Shown in pieces: positions 24,401 to 31,476 of a stretch of DNA of 64,000 nucleotides. Position numbers and translations under genes: made by a program. Source of the DNA: Patiria pectinifera. Taxonomy: Eukaryota > Echinodermata > Asteroidea > Valvatida > Asterinidae. Numbering within the stretch: the first letter of the stretch is position 1; each line of letters opens with the position of its first letter. The notes beneath the pieces are model-generated. The model was not told the DNA's origin. It was given only the letters and a program-made list of their open reading frames with translations, and did no database searches. Location of the stretch: NCBI GenBank assembly GCA_029964075.1, contig CM057142.1:37140392-37204391 (forward strand), given 5' to 3'.

Positions 24401-27400
24401 TTTAACTTTGCATGTTGCGTTCGTGAGATATGGCTAAACGGTCCAAAAATTCAAATATTCATATAAAATCTCAGGATGGCGTCATCATGACGTCACTTCA
24501 TTTTTTTTACCCATAACACATCCCGGTCTGGCCACATACCAAGTTTCAACCCAATCGGACTTACAGTTCTGTAGATAAAGGACTTCAGAAATATGACAAG
24601 TAAATATTTGAAATCTGAAGCATTTACTTCTTTTATATTCATACTAGTAAACGCTTATACCTGTAGTGTAGCAAAACCTAAAAGGTAAAAACTAATTATT
24701 TTCAGATTTTAGCAAATGGTTTTGAGTAAAAGTGTTTGCTTAATTTTCATTCATACAGATGCGAGTAAATGCTTCAAAATGGGAAGTAAAAGCAAATGCC
24801 ATGTTTTATTCATACGAACATGGTATCATTTATACCCTATGAACTTTGTTAATATTAAGTTTACGCGATTAACATATACATTTAATTTCAAGGTTGCCCC
24901 AACCCAGCCTTGTGAATGACAAGTGCATATTTGAAATCTGAAGCATTTACTCCTTTTTATTCACACGAAACAAAGTATAAAGGATAAATAATTTTTTTCT
25001 GGTAATGAAACCAAGGATTTCTCAAAAGTGCATGCCCTAGGCACTGTAGCTTGCAACTCCCCCCCCCCAAAAAAAAACGTATAGAGAAGACAATGAGAAG
25101 AAAGATAATTTTCCCTCGTTTGAATCAAGCTGCTCTAATGTACCGCCTCTTTACATATTTAGGCCACGCCCGCAAAAGGGTGAAAATAACACGTGTTAGA
25201 ATGTTAGAATTTACATCCACTTTGTTTCAAAGCATGAGAAACAAAGTGGATGTAAAACACAGTTTTCTGAGTTTTCTATTTTTGCACTCCCCTTTTGAAA
25301 AAATCAAGCTCCGCCCCCCAAATGGGCAAGATCCAAGATGCGTTCACCTCTAAAAATTATGTTCAGCCCATTTCAATTGGACATGCCAATTTTCAGAATT
25401 TTGCCACCAAACTGAATGATGTTTTCCATATTAGAACCAAACTGCTAAGATATACCGCCTCTTTTACCATTTAGACCACGCCCACAAAATGGGTGGAAAA
25501 TAACAGGTGTTAGAATGCTAGAATGTCTTATTTCATGTTTAAGTTTATTTCAAAGCGTAACAAACCAAGGAAATTCGATGTTAAATACAGTTTTCATGAG
25601 TTTGTATTGTTTGCACTCCCTTTTTTGAAAAATCAAGCTCCGCCCCCAAAATGGGCAAGATCCAGGATGGGTCCCGATCTTAAAATGATTTTTAGCCCAT
25701 TTTGACCCCACATGCCAAATTTCATGCTTTTACCACAAAGTGCACGATTTTTCGCTTAGCAGCTCCACTACTATTATTCACTTACAGTCAAGTAAGGTAT
25801 TTCATAATAATTTGGTAGTTTTGTTTTTTGATGTTTGTAAACGTTGTATAATACCTTTACATGTAAGTGACGGAAACATGTTCGTCGCATGACGCACAAA
25901 AAAAACTATAATCCAACTGACAAGCCAGGCTATTTTGTGCTTCACAAACACTGGAGGTTTAATGGTCAGGTATATTCTGCTAACGAGCTTCATGAAAATG
26001 TGCGCAAATCTTTGTGTGAATAACGTACAATGAAATGCGACCTGCCCGGCATATTTCTGTCAATAATATTCGCTGTGTTTGTTTTTGATTACAGGTAAGA
26101 CTTCAGGCTCAGACGTTAGCCAACGCGCGTTACCGCGGCGTCATGCACTGCTTCTACACAATTGCCAGACAAGAAAGTGTGAGTATCATCCTCATAGAAG
26201 GGAATGCACTCGTCATTGATTATTGATGGTGACCATAGTCACACCATGGCCGTTCAAAATGGTTGGAGAATCTCCGTATACTAAATTTTGTGTGGCGTAC
26301 GTGCTACTTGTGCTTGTCCATGTGGCACAATGCACATTGTTCACCAATATTCAGTTGGACCGATCGCACACATTTGATTAAACATTTGATTAACTATAGG
26401 CCGAGCTCGGACATCCGGGATTTTTTTACATTGGCTTATGATCCCAAGTTACGTCATTACTTAAAACTGAATGGTTCTTTAATCTGGTGTGCTGAATGGT
26501 AACACGCAGCAACCGATGAAAATGCACGGGTGCTAATGAAAAGAGGTCTTCATCAGCTCGGATGACCATGACGTAATGACTCCCACGCCTTTAGGGAGTT
26601 TTTTTTGCCAGGCAGCATGTTAGGAATGCCATATGACCTGGTGAGACAAATGAGGATGACGCAAGACCTGCAAATTAATTCAAAGCCACAGCCATTTTTG
26701 CTGTTTACATCTTGTGCCTCATTAGCAGTTCGTCAAAAAGAAACCATGCCAGTGAAAAAAAGCTAAGCTGGAATTTCTTGCATAAAGGCAGGCTCCTTCT
26801 TTCAGGCTCCAAGAATTTCAGTTTGAAGCGAAAGCTTAGGATAACGTCACAAAGAAACTTTCAGTTTTTGACGTCAAGGACTTTGCTTTGGTTTTGCATG
26901 AAGTACATGTATGAAGTTGTCTTCACACATTACACAAATGGATTAAACAAAAAAAATTAAAGTTACAAAACATTTGAGGCCAAAGTCACCAGGGTTTAAA
27001 TGTGTTCAACTTCTGTGAATTTGCAGTGTAACTACTTGTCCTTTTGGTCACAAATTTGTTTTTGACCCCAGAATATACCAGCCCTTTTTCATTGATGGGG
27101 GTTGTTGTTGTTATTTATCCCCTAATGGTTGTCAAGCATAACAGCTACATTTGTTGTTAGAGTGCAATTCTGTAAAATACACCATACGATGCGTCTGACC
27201 ACATGACCTACACGTACCGGTACATGTGCAAGGTCGTTCAGGCGGTGGTGTGTCTCAGTTTGGTCTGTGATGTATCACATTCACTTTCACGTTCAGCAGC
27301 TCATAAAAGTGTCAGACACACTATGTACATGTACATGTACGTCAAAATTTACAGAATTGCCCAGTCCTGAGTGGAGTATTCATTCCATTTTGCATATAAA

Positions 27401-28875
27401 ATTTGTACGTGACATGTGATGTATGAAATAGGCTGAAATACATGTCCTTGTACAAGGACATGTATTACGTATGGTTGCTACGGTATACGCCCTGGTATAC
27501 GGTACATACGGTAGCTACGGTACCGTACGTATACGTACGGTAGCTACCGTACATTACGCCCTGGCATACGTACGGTAGCTACCGTACGTATACCAGGCAG
27601 GGGTGTGAAATCTCAGCTTTGAAGCTGATTTCAGCTTTTTTTGTTTTGGATTTCAGCTTTTTTTTCTCACTTGCTGTGTACAAAAGTATAGGAGATTTCC
27701 AAAGTTCAGCTTTTTTACACCTTTTCCAGCTGTTTTCAGCTATTTTTTATCAGTGGTCACTCACAACCCTGGTATACATTTGGCTTCCGATGAAATTTAA
27801 TCCCTTGGGATTTGAAAGTACCAGTAACCCCACTAATGGGCAACTCCAGGCTTTTTGCATTACATGTAATCTCTTTGGCATCGTTTTATTGTCATTGCGC
27901 TGTGGTTTTTTGATACTAAATATTAGTCTTACAGTTTCACTTTTTGTGAAAGCAAAGCCAGTGAGACAAAGCACCTATGAATTCACGAAACGATTTACGC
28001 CTCCTTTGGCCAAATTTTTGAAAGTATTGCTTTACACAGGCATGACGGGATATTCCAAGTTTACAATTTGAAGGAAATGGAATCAAAGTTATTCCGTCAG
28101 CCTTCACCTAATCTGTGCCCTTGATTACACTGATATGGGTGAATTTCTGTTTCTCCAGGTCTTTGGCTTATACAAGGGCATGGCGTCGCCATTGGCCGGG
28201 CTAGCTTTCATCAACACCATTGTCTTTGGAGTACAGGGTAACATGATGCGCCAGATTGAAAACCAAACTCCGTTCAGCCACTTCTGCTGCGGGGCGGTGG
28301 CCGGCTCTGTCCAGTCGGTCATAGCGGGACCCATGGAACTAGCCAAGATACGCATGCAAATGGAAGGCATCGGCGAGGACCGACAGCACCAGACTAAGAC
28401 CCATTACAAAGGTTCCCTGGATGCGCTGCGGAAAATCTACCACGACGAAGGAATCCGTGGTTGCTACCGAGGATTCACTCTGACTCTACTACGAGACGCC
28501 CCCGGTTTTGCCATCTACTTCATGTCGTACGATGTACTGTGTAGGAATATTGGTAATCTAAGCAAGGACAACGAGATTGGCATTGGTGGGCTGCTAATGG
28601 CCGGGGGACTCAGTGGAATGATATCATGGTGCGTGTCCTTTGCTGCCGACGTGATGAAGACGCGGATACAAGCGGACGGCGTAGAGGGCGCCAAATCCTG
28701 CCAGTACACGGGAACGATGGACATGATCAAGAAGAGTTACCACAGCGAAGGAATCATGGTGTTCACTAAAGGACTTGCGGCTTCTCTGTTGCGGGCATTT
28801 CCAGTCAACGCAGCCACATTCACCGTTGTGACCCTCATGCTTTCCTTCATACAGGGAGATGATCAGACCGTTTAA
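420..28875 (+). CDS. SLC25A29: SLC25A29-like mitochondrial basic amino-acid carrier (gene, 4 exons)
   Basis: Spliced CDS 420-453, 3560-3603, 26095-26178, 28159-28875; 292 residues, close to the roughly 300 of the family. The family exchanges lysine, arginine and related basic amino acids (with some carnitine/acylcarnitine activity reported) across the mitochondrial inner membrane through six helices in three repeats. Visible signatures: MASDFIAGCVGG at the N-terminus, first-repeat PFDTVK at residues 21-26, second-repeat PMELAK at 112-117, and the family-typical VFGVQGN (76-82) and LLRAFPVNAATF near the C-terminus. The third-repeat signature reads AADVMK (216-221), so its proline is replaced by alanine. 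All introns have GT..AG ends and the joined reading frame is uninterrupted. SLC25A45/47/48 are the nearest alternatives, but the C-terminal FPVNAATF and N-terminal motifs favour SLC25A29. Intron 2 is 22.5 kb and full of transposons. Confidence 0.93.
617..1124 (+). mobile_element. TTAA-flanked MITE, family 1, copy A
   Basis: About 508 bp bounded by TTAA at 617-620 and 1121-1124. Left end TTAAAGGGAATATACATCAT and the inverted right end TTAAAGGGAAAATACAACAT form a roughly 24-bp TIR. A palindrome around GATCGGCCGATC lies inside near 945-965. Further copies are at 3793, 11097, 13190 (truncated) and 63573. A TTAA target with AGGG termini suggests a Kolobok-like or, less likely, piggyBac-like source. 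It encodes no protein. Confidence 0.85.
1125..2100. other. SLC25A29 intron 1, unassigned
   Basis: No exon, RNA gene or terminal repeats recognised. It is AT-rich, with two short CCTTTTTTCCCAGCCGCC repeats near 2030-2065. Confidence 0.5.
2149..2520. repeat. TACATG/GTACATGT-rich simple repeat tracts
   Basis: Clusters of the self-complementary hexamer TACATG occur at about 2152-2213 and 2440-2520. Similar short clusters recur across the window (for example 7585, 8060, 27325, 33260). They make the short open frames here meaningless. Confidence 0.7.
2920..3310 (+). repeat. Diverged tandem duplication, about 190-bp unit
   Basis: Two units share, in the same order, a GATTAGCTTTCAGGA stretch followed by TTTCTGCT..CTCAG, an A-rich stretch and a CTCC.GTCCCATT block. 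They are about 195 bp apart (2968 and 3162). Several homopolymers (C12, A15) make the assembly here error-prone. Confidence 0.55.
3560..3603 (+). CDS. SLC25A29: SLC25A29-like exon 2
   Basis: Acceptor ..aaaatccag ends at 3559 and the donor gtattg begins at 3604. It encodes GAAGVLVGQPFDTVK with the first Px[DE]xx[KR] signature; the exon ends exactly after its lysine. Vertebrate relatives have His rather than Gln before the proline. Confidence 0.9.
3793..4317 (+). mobile_element. TTAA-flanked MITE, family 1, copy B
   Basis: Bounded by TTAA 3793-3796 and 4314-4317. The sequence is close to copy A throughout, including the inverted-end motif and a central palindrome near 4120-4148. It begins 190 bp after SLC25A29 exon 2, inside intron 2. 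Confidence 0.85.
4808..5204. mobile_element. TIR element with internal 18-bp tandem array
   Basis: Left TCAGTCCTTCTGATTT and right inverted AAAACAGAAGGACTGA form terminal inverted repeats. TAA lies immediately outside both ends, consistent with the 3-bp TWA target of PIF/Harbinger elements. A second inverted motif (AGGTGTGTGG / GCACGCCT) lies just inside. An array of about five 18-bp units occupies 4858-4943. No coding sequence. Confidence 0.65.
4858..4943 (+). repeat. 18-bp tandem array (TTTTTCTAGGCGTGTGAT)
   Basis: About five near-identical head-to-tail units differing at one or two positions (GGTGTG, GGCGTG, GACGTG, GGCATG). They lie just inside the left end of the TIR element. Confidence 0.85.
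5205..8403. other. SLC25A29 intron 2, unassigned
   Basis: I find no exon, tRNA-like head or terminal repeats. The short open frames show no recognisable protein. TACATG words cluster near 7585 and 8060. Confidence 0.5.
8404..8583. mobile_element. Fold-back (hairpin) element
   Basis: The outer inverted repeat GGGAATAAATGTGTGTTTGG (8406-8425) pairs with CCGAACACACATTTATTCCC (8562-8581). The inner arms 8450-8491 and 8505-8544 are almost perfect reverse complements of about 40 bp around a short GAGGCGAAGCCGAG loop. Degenerate relatives occur near 43017-43078 and 57035-57126. RNA from it would form a stable stem. Confidence 0.8.
9100..9345. mobile_element. MITE of the GTATGAATAAAA family (solo copy)
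   Basis: It carries the motifs CGTATGAATAAAA, GCATTTACTCGCATCTGTATG, TTTGCTAAAATCTGAAA and CGTTTACTTCGTTTC, plus GGAGTAAATGCTTCAGATTT. These make up many modules inside the composite elements at 20.7-25.8 and 47.2-51.6 kb. This copy sits outside any composite, so it is a free-standing unit of that repeat. Confidence 0.65.
9408..9475. repeat. GATTTAAATC palindromic low-complexity tract
   Basis: Repeated (GTGATTTAAATTA / GATTTAAATCGTGATTTAAATCAGTG). The self-complementary decamer GATTTAAATC occurs in overlapping copies. Confidence 0.6.
10465..10556 (+). repeat. tRNA-like pol III head (SINE fragment)
   Basis: An A-box-like CAGCGGTCAGTGG at 10471 and a B-box-like GGTTTGAATCC at 10538-10548, about 65 bp apart, match the internal promoter layout of a tRNA with a long variable arm. 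No clean cloverleaf is visible, so a tRNA-derived SINE or pseudogene is more likely than a functional tRNA. Confidence 0.45.
11097..11634 (+). mobile_element. TTAA-flanked MITE, family 1, copy C
   Basis: TTAA at 11097-11100 and 11631-11634; about 538 bp, diverged from copies A and B. A central palindrome GGTCGGCCGACC is flanked by CCAACGGT / ACCGTTGG. Confidence 0.85.
11812..11868 (+). repeat. Imperfect (CAGT)n microsatellite
   Basis: GTCAGTCAGTCAGTCAGTCTG followed by related CAGTCAT/CAGTGGC units. Confidence 0.75.
11937..12535 (+). repeat. Direct tandem duplication, unit 1
   Basis: Begins CTATTTCATTTCTAAAAGTG and ends near GGAATAATTAACTAGCC. The same sequence recurs in the same orientation about 710 bp downstream (12650 onward) with small indels. 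It includes a G/C-rich GGGCGCCCCC block. Confidence 0.8.
12650..13187 (+). repeat. Direct tandem duplication, unit 2
   Basis: The second copy of the 11937-12535 unit lacks about 60 bp present in unit 1 (around 12400-12460). It runs straight into a 5'-truncated TTAA MITE. Confidence 0.8.
13190..13672 (+). mobile_element. TTAA MITE, family 1, copy D (5' truncated)
   Basis: Matches the interior and right end of the family, with a final TTAA at 13669-13672. The left terminus and first ~70 bp are missing at the junction with the duplicated unit. Confidence 0.75.
13673..14196. other. SLC25A29 intron 2, unassigned
   Basis: An open frame of about 100 codons (13835-14146) has no recognisable domain. 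I see no structure supporting a gene. Confidence 0.45.
14197..14390 (+). repeat. Interspersed repeat CAGGGGTGTGAAATCTCAG, copy 1
   Basis: About 190 bp from CAGGGGTGTGAAATCTCAG to CAGTGGTCACTCAC, containing four TTTCAGCTTTTT motifs. A second copy in the same orientation is at 27598-27776. Confidence 0.75.
14391..15003. other. SLC25A29 intron 2, left flank of the satellite-ended transposon
   Basis: No gene or complete repeat recognised. A duplicated segment (CAAATTCTGCAGAAAA..TTTACACAAA..GTGTAACA) occurs at about 14785-14830 and 14835-14880. The last six bases, CACAAG, are the transposon's target duplication. Confidence 0.5.
15030..15535 (+). repeat. Left terminal 42-bp satellite array (subterminal repeats)
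   Basis: Ten units of period 42. The variable sites are GCGCATACG/GCGCACACG, TCGCGAAA/TCGTGAAA/TCGCAAAA and CGCAAATAT/CGCGAATAT. Each unit contains three near-palindromes: GTGCGCAC, CGTATGCG and TCGCGAAATTTATCGCGA. Because 42 is divisible by three, long stop-free frames appear on both strands; these are by-products of the repeat. Confidence 0.92.
16742..18502 (-). CDS. Integrase-fold transposase, C-terminal part (4 exons, 5' truncated)
   Basis: Exons on the minus strand: 18502-18363, 17962-17850, 17603-17452, 16956-16742, all with GT..AG introns and consistent phase, giving about 206 codons ending in TAA. The conserved order is HIIRTDRGTEN, then SFMYGKSTSNQRIERWWG, then a C-rich VRFCFTKLLRRELHRVGRLWN block, then FFLPQHYGARDY, then a GCxxEF/LTMPxTPADA tail. 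The Asp of TDRGTEN and the Glu of RIERWW are 41 residues apart and are good candidates for the second and third catalytic acids of a DDE triad. The domain holding the first Asp and any N-terminal DNA-binding region should lie upstream (18.5-19.4 kb) but I cannot find it. I have seen this family in animal genomes annotated only as integrase core domain-containing. Probably inactive. Confidence 0.8.
17110..17420 (+). pseudogene. Fragment of a non-LTR retrotransposon reverse-transcriptase C-terminus
   Basis: The plus strand reads RLRLYGHIQRMSNEQE.. followed by a GRKKALDRQR-type basic stretch. This matches the WxGHVxRM..R.GRP.. tail common after the RT domain of RTE/Jockey-type elements. It is very short, frameshifted, and sits in the last intron of the transposase. 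Weak call. Confidence 0.35.
18783..18937 (+). repeat. 17-bp tandem array CGGTCGACTTGTCTCAA
   Basis: About six to seven copies, most head to tail, with one degenerate interruption (18818-18835) and one GAGTCGAGTT variant. Each unit has a GTCGAC palindrome. The array lies where the missing 5' part of the transposase would be expected. Confidence 0.85.
19370..19774 (-). repeat. Right terminal 42-bp satellite array (inverted to the left array)
   Basis: Seven full units plus a diverged inner unit, reverse-complementary to 15004-15535. It ends with ATGCGATGTCCCTTCAGGGC then CACCATA, followed by the CACAAG duplication. It has three fewer units than the left end. Confidence 0.92.
19821..20196. mobile_element. 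PIF/Harbinger-like MITE (GGCC..AAAAGTCTCCGGTTTCTGG)
   Basis: 376 bp. Left GGCCCAAAAAAAAAAGTC then TCCGGTTTCTGGTATG; the right end is the reverse complement, ending GGCC. TTA flanks both ends (19818-19820, 20197-20199). The interior holds GCCGACGCGCATGGCTACGG and CAGCAGCAGGATTCCAGTC. Partial copies occur at 21235-21418 and, inverted, at 50828-50995 inside the composite elements. Confidence 0.8.
20200..20699. other. SLC25A29 intron 2, unassigned
   Basis: Nothing recognised; short AT-rich open frames only. Confidence 0.45.
21420..22990. repeat. Modular block: GTATGAATAAAA units and SINE tails
   Basis: At least three modules run from CGTTTACTTCGTTTC to the GGTTGGGGCAACCTTGAAAT motif. Two inserts carry the SINE-like TTTTCAGTCCCTACCTGATT and CCCACCTCTAAAACTGTAA (near 21905-22015 and 22905-22990). 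Reverse-complementary to 49260-50830 in copy 2. Confidence 0.7.
23041..23688. mobile_element. Hairpin insert present only in copy 1 of the composite element
   Basis: Copy 2 joins ATGTTTACCA directly to GGTCTCTCAC (47900/47901). Copy 1 has about 648 bp between them. The insert contains arms of about 170-190 bp (about 23225-23388 and 23417-23610) in inverted orientation, including CAAGAATCATTCGAATCACT and its complement. It is either an insertion into copy 1 or a deletion from copy 2. Confidence 0.7.
23689..24600. repeat. TGACGTCA-rich core block, copy 1
   Basis: Eight exact TGACGTCA palindromes (23768, 23779, 23912, 24107, 24127, 24281, 24292, 24488) lie in about 730 bp. A module with CATCCCGGTCT..ACATACCAA.TTTCAACCCAATCGGAC and a GGTTCTGTAGAT tail occurs twice (23750-23890 and 24470-24600), and shorter relatives lie between. 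TGACGTCA is the CREB/ATF consensus, but binding is inference only. The matching block at 47901-48780 has the same plus-strand orientation and fewer sites. Confidence 0.75.
25773..25860 (+). mobile_element. 3' end fragment of TTAA MITE family 1
   Basis: TCACTTACAGTCAAGTAAGG through TTTTTTGATGTTTGTAAACG and TTGTATAATACCTTTA matches the last ~85 bp of family 1. It abuts the right end of the composite element. Confidence 0.6.
26095..26178 (+). CDS. SLC25A29: SLC25A29-like exon 3
   Basis: Acceptor ..tttttgattacag ends at 26094 and the donor gtgagt begins at 26179. It encodes 28 residues starting VRLQAQT and ending IARQES, the loop after the first carrier signature, with YRGVMHCF typical of the family. 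Confidence 0.93.
26179..27437. other. SLC25A29 intron 3, unassigned part
   Basis: No additional exon or repeat boundary found; TACATG tracts near 27215 and 27325. Confidence 0.5.
27438..27597. repeat. Cluster of perfect palindromes (TACGGTAGCTACCGTA family)
   Basis: A 28-bp perfect palindrome at 27438-27465 (centre TTGTACAA) is followed by an 18-bp palindrome centred on GGTAGCTACC at 27535-27552. A 26-bp palindrome with the same centre lies at 27566-27591, extended by CCTGG / CCAGG to a near-perfect 38-bp hairpin (27560-27597). GTATACG and GGTACC words fill the spaces. Confidence 0.85.
27598..27776 (+). repeat. Interspersed repeat CAGGGGTGTGAAATCTCAG, copy 2
   Basis: Second copy of the repeat at 14197, same orientation. 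It starts immediately after the palindrome cluster. Confidence 0.75.
28159..28875 (+). CDS. SLC25A29: SLC25A29-like exon 4 (terminal)
   Basis: Acceptor ..gtttctccag ends at 28158. It encodes residues 55-292 and carries carrier repeats 2 and 3 whole, ending ..FIQGDDQTV then TAA. A GCT codon at 28642-28644 places Ala216 where the third-repeat proline is expected. GC content and codon use are visibly higher than in the flanking DNA. Confidence 0.95.
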   Translation, partial: VFGLYKGMASPLAGLAFINTIVFGVQGNMMRQIENQTPFSHFCCGAVAGSVQSVIAGPMELAKIRMQMEGIGEDRQHQTKTHYKGSLDALRKIYHDEGIRGCYRGFTLTLLRDAPGFAIYFMSYDVLCRNIGNLSKDNEIGIGGLLMAGGLSGMISWCVSFAADVMKTRIQADGVEGAKSCQYTGTMDMIKKSYHSEGIMVFTKGLAASLLRAFPVNAATFTVVTLMLSFIQGDDQTV

Positions 28876-29903
28876 CCGGACGCACACCGAGCATCTGTTA
28901 CAGTCAAACAGAGTGATCACAGCAGGTGTTTAAAAGAAGAATGAAGGTTGGTGTAGAGTTTGTCATGCAGGAGTCTTAGTGCAGTAAAATGGCTAGAAAT
29001 CTTTTATAGTTTGGCACTGAACATATCGTATACCGGTACGTACATGTACATACACTGTAAATTGCATACTGTCATGACCACTGTATCGGTAGATACATTG
29101 TACGGATATATTTTAATGCTGTTCCAGTCTGTCTGCATCGCTCAAAACTCAATTCAGATTCCAAATTCAAATTCATTCAGGTTTTTGCATAGATCTTTGT
29201 TTATCTTAGATAAAATCTCTCACTCAGTCTGGTACTTTACTGCATCACTCAATGTCATCCGAAACTATGGACTTCTTCAACCTTGCAAACAATAATTGTG
29301 TTTCTTGCTGACCTTTAAAAAAACACCTTAAGTTTTGTTTTTGTTTTGGTTTTTTTCTTCAGAAAAGGACCTTTAGAACAGTAGATGTAGCTGGCAACCT
29401 TTCTTACATGTAGTTAGTAAATTAGAATGGATAGACTTTATGTATAATACATGTACCGTATGCAACTCCATACATACCGTATTTTATTTAGAGTTACCGG
29501 TACATACGGTACATGAAGTGTTGATTTTATTTGATATCTTGGGTTTTTTTATTTTTAGTTTAATGTAATTTTTAAGTTTTAAACTGAAATTCAAAACCTT
29601 TCAAATTTTGTTCTCTTCATGTTAAGCATCTTTTTTTTTTTTTTTTTTTTTTTTTAAATACGATTAATGCCAGAAGAATAGAGAAGTTTATGAAATTCAG
29701 CGTGTAAATGTTTGTGGTTTCTTATGAGAAAGGGTGTATATGTTGTTGATGTAATGATGTCATGTTGTGTGAAACATGATGTGTGAAACATATATATGTA
29801 TAGAATTGGAGTGAATGTAGTTGTCATCTATCCTGGTGATATACTGTGCATGTAAATTGGATTGTTTTGTAAATGGTTTTGATGGATATGACATCACATT
29901 CTG
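28876..29903 (+). other. 3' UTR / downstream region of SLC25A29-like gene
   Basis: AT-rich, with ACCGGTACGTACATG words near 29033 and 29500 and a pure T run of about 25 at 29632-29656. I did not find a convincing AATAAA in this stretch, so the 3' end is unplaced. Confidence 0.5.
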
Positions 29904-30466
29904 TTAAAGTTATAGTCCATCATTTGCAGCCATCCGAAAAGTAACTGGCGTATTATTGTTGAAAAACATACATGTACTTGGTTGAAAGATAGTACATTGT
30001 AAGGGGACTAAACTCCCTGTGAAATTATTCTTTCTGGCAAGCTGTCATTTTGAAGTAATCAACGAAAGAATGCCTTTTCAACGGTGCTTCTTAAGACGCA
30101 CCATTGGAAATTTCCGTTAGTAGTTCGTTTTTTTTATTTGGCGAAGCGTGTGCAAGCGTTGACACGATGCACACACGCGCGCGGTTGTTATAATTGTCGG
30201 ATCAGTGCGCGACATCGCGTCGCTGCAATCGGCTCAGTGAGAACGTGTCTCGGACTCTGAATTCAGGCCCAATTCAAAACATGATTCAGCAACTTTTGAT
30301 TTGAAATCGAGATCCTAGAATGCTCTTTTTCTCAGAATATACAGTTGAAGCTGAGCTGAAACTTCATCAGGTTAGTTGTTCAGTACCCTTCTTTAGATTT
30401 TGAGCACTTTTGTTGCTTCAAACGAACAAAATGCACAAAATTACAAATGATGGACTATATCTTTAA
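29904..30466. mobile_element. TTAA-flanked MITE, family 2, copy 1
   Basis: TTAA at 29904-29907 and 30463-30466. The TIR is TTAAAGTTATAGTCCATCAT on the left and, inverted, TTAAAGATATAGTCCATCAT on the right. The interior has ACTTCATCAGG and TTGCTTCAAACGAA. A relative ends at 46354-46357. Its termini differ from family 1. Confidence 0.8.
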
Positions 30467-31189
30467 GTGCATCCATTGCATTTTTGGGAGCAGGTACAGA
30501 CTATTTTGCGCTGTCCCTATCAGGGCAAGCATGTTGAGTATTGTACAACATTGGGATTTGACTCTGTTGAGCTCATTATTGCAACATTTTAATCGCTGTT
30601 TTCCTGGTATGCATAATCTAATGTGTGCATGAAGGCTGTGATCTAGTGCGTTGGCCGAATTCACTATAAAAGTGATTACGGTATACATGTATGTGCACTG
30701 TGCACTGTAAGATCTGCCAACACCGGTCGTTGACACAGCAACAAGATCACGCCGATGCCAACATGGCTTTGTGTATTTTCTGAGCATTTTTGTGTTGTTT
30801 TCTTTAGGAAATTGGGAAAAATATACAGGTGTGACTTTTATTCGTATGATTACAGTCCACAGCGAAACAGCTCAACCATCGCGAAGTAGGATTTACCGGG
30901 ATTGACCAATTTTCCTAACGACTTTACTTCAAATACATACATGCAAGTGCAGTACCAATATGGCTGGATTAGTTGCCAATTGTGTGGCATGATCCATCAC
31001 TAGGATAAATCCAGTAGCCTTGCTCACTATTACATAGCTCGTAACACTTTGATAGTGAATTAACTCATACTTCTAGACTGGTTGCTAGCCACCCCCCCCC
31101 CCTATTGATATCTGACATATAATAGAGGTCACTGCAGGGACAAGTGTCTTTTGCACTTGTTCACCTTAGACTGAATCCCAGTCCTTCCA
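30467..31189. other. Intergenic, unassigned
   Basis: Nothing recognised between the family 2 MITE and the next TIR element. Confidence 0.5.
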
Positions 31190-31192
31190 TTA

Positions 31193-31476
31193 GGCAAAAA
31201 AAAAAGTTCCGCTTCCGATTACGTGGCATTCAAAAATAGGGTACATGCACCCTGTAGGTACCGGTAGGTAGTGAATTTTGTTTTGATTTGTGTTGCAATT
31301 ATTTTTGTGTACGATCATATGGAGGCGTCTGCATGTAGTCAAGGGCAAAAGGTAGTAATTGATGGTTTTGGGTGTTTTTTTTTCTCATTTTTCCCATAAA
31401 AAAAATTAGGGTAGGGGTTGTCAAAATACCGGGTAGGGTAGGTAGGGAAACCGGAAGCATAACTAATTTTTTTGGC
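31193..31476. mobile_element. PIF-like MITE (GGCAAAAA..GTTCCGCTTCCGATTACG), copy 1
   Basis: The left AAAAAGTTCCGCTTCCG is mirrored by CCGGAAGCATAACTAATTTT on the right, with GGC/GCC termini. The interior GTGTACGATCATATGGAGG is shared with 53066-53325. Confidence 0.65.

Larger units (their letters stand above)
20700..25770 (+). mobile_element. Composite palindromic element, copy 1 (about 5.1 kb)
   Basis: The right end is GCTTAGCAGCTCCACTA at 25770; the left end (about 20700) is degenerate. Left arm 20735-21230 and right arm 25115-25770 are inverted copies. Each is a diverged tandem dimer of a unit containing ..CTTGGATCTTGCCCATTTTG and GGGCGGAGCTTGATTTTT. Between them lie a partial Harbinger MITE (21235-21418), repeated GTATGAATAAAA modules with SINE tails (21420-22990), and a core block (22991-25085). 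No transposase seen. A second copy lies at 47185-51573. Confidence 0.8.

Noticed and set aside
25523-25705. Frames ending ..KWARSRMGPDLKM..SPF
   Set aside because: Recurs in every arm of the composite elements (20745, 47250, 51285) on varying strands; a repeat by-product.
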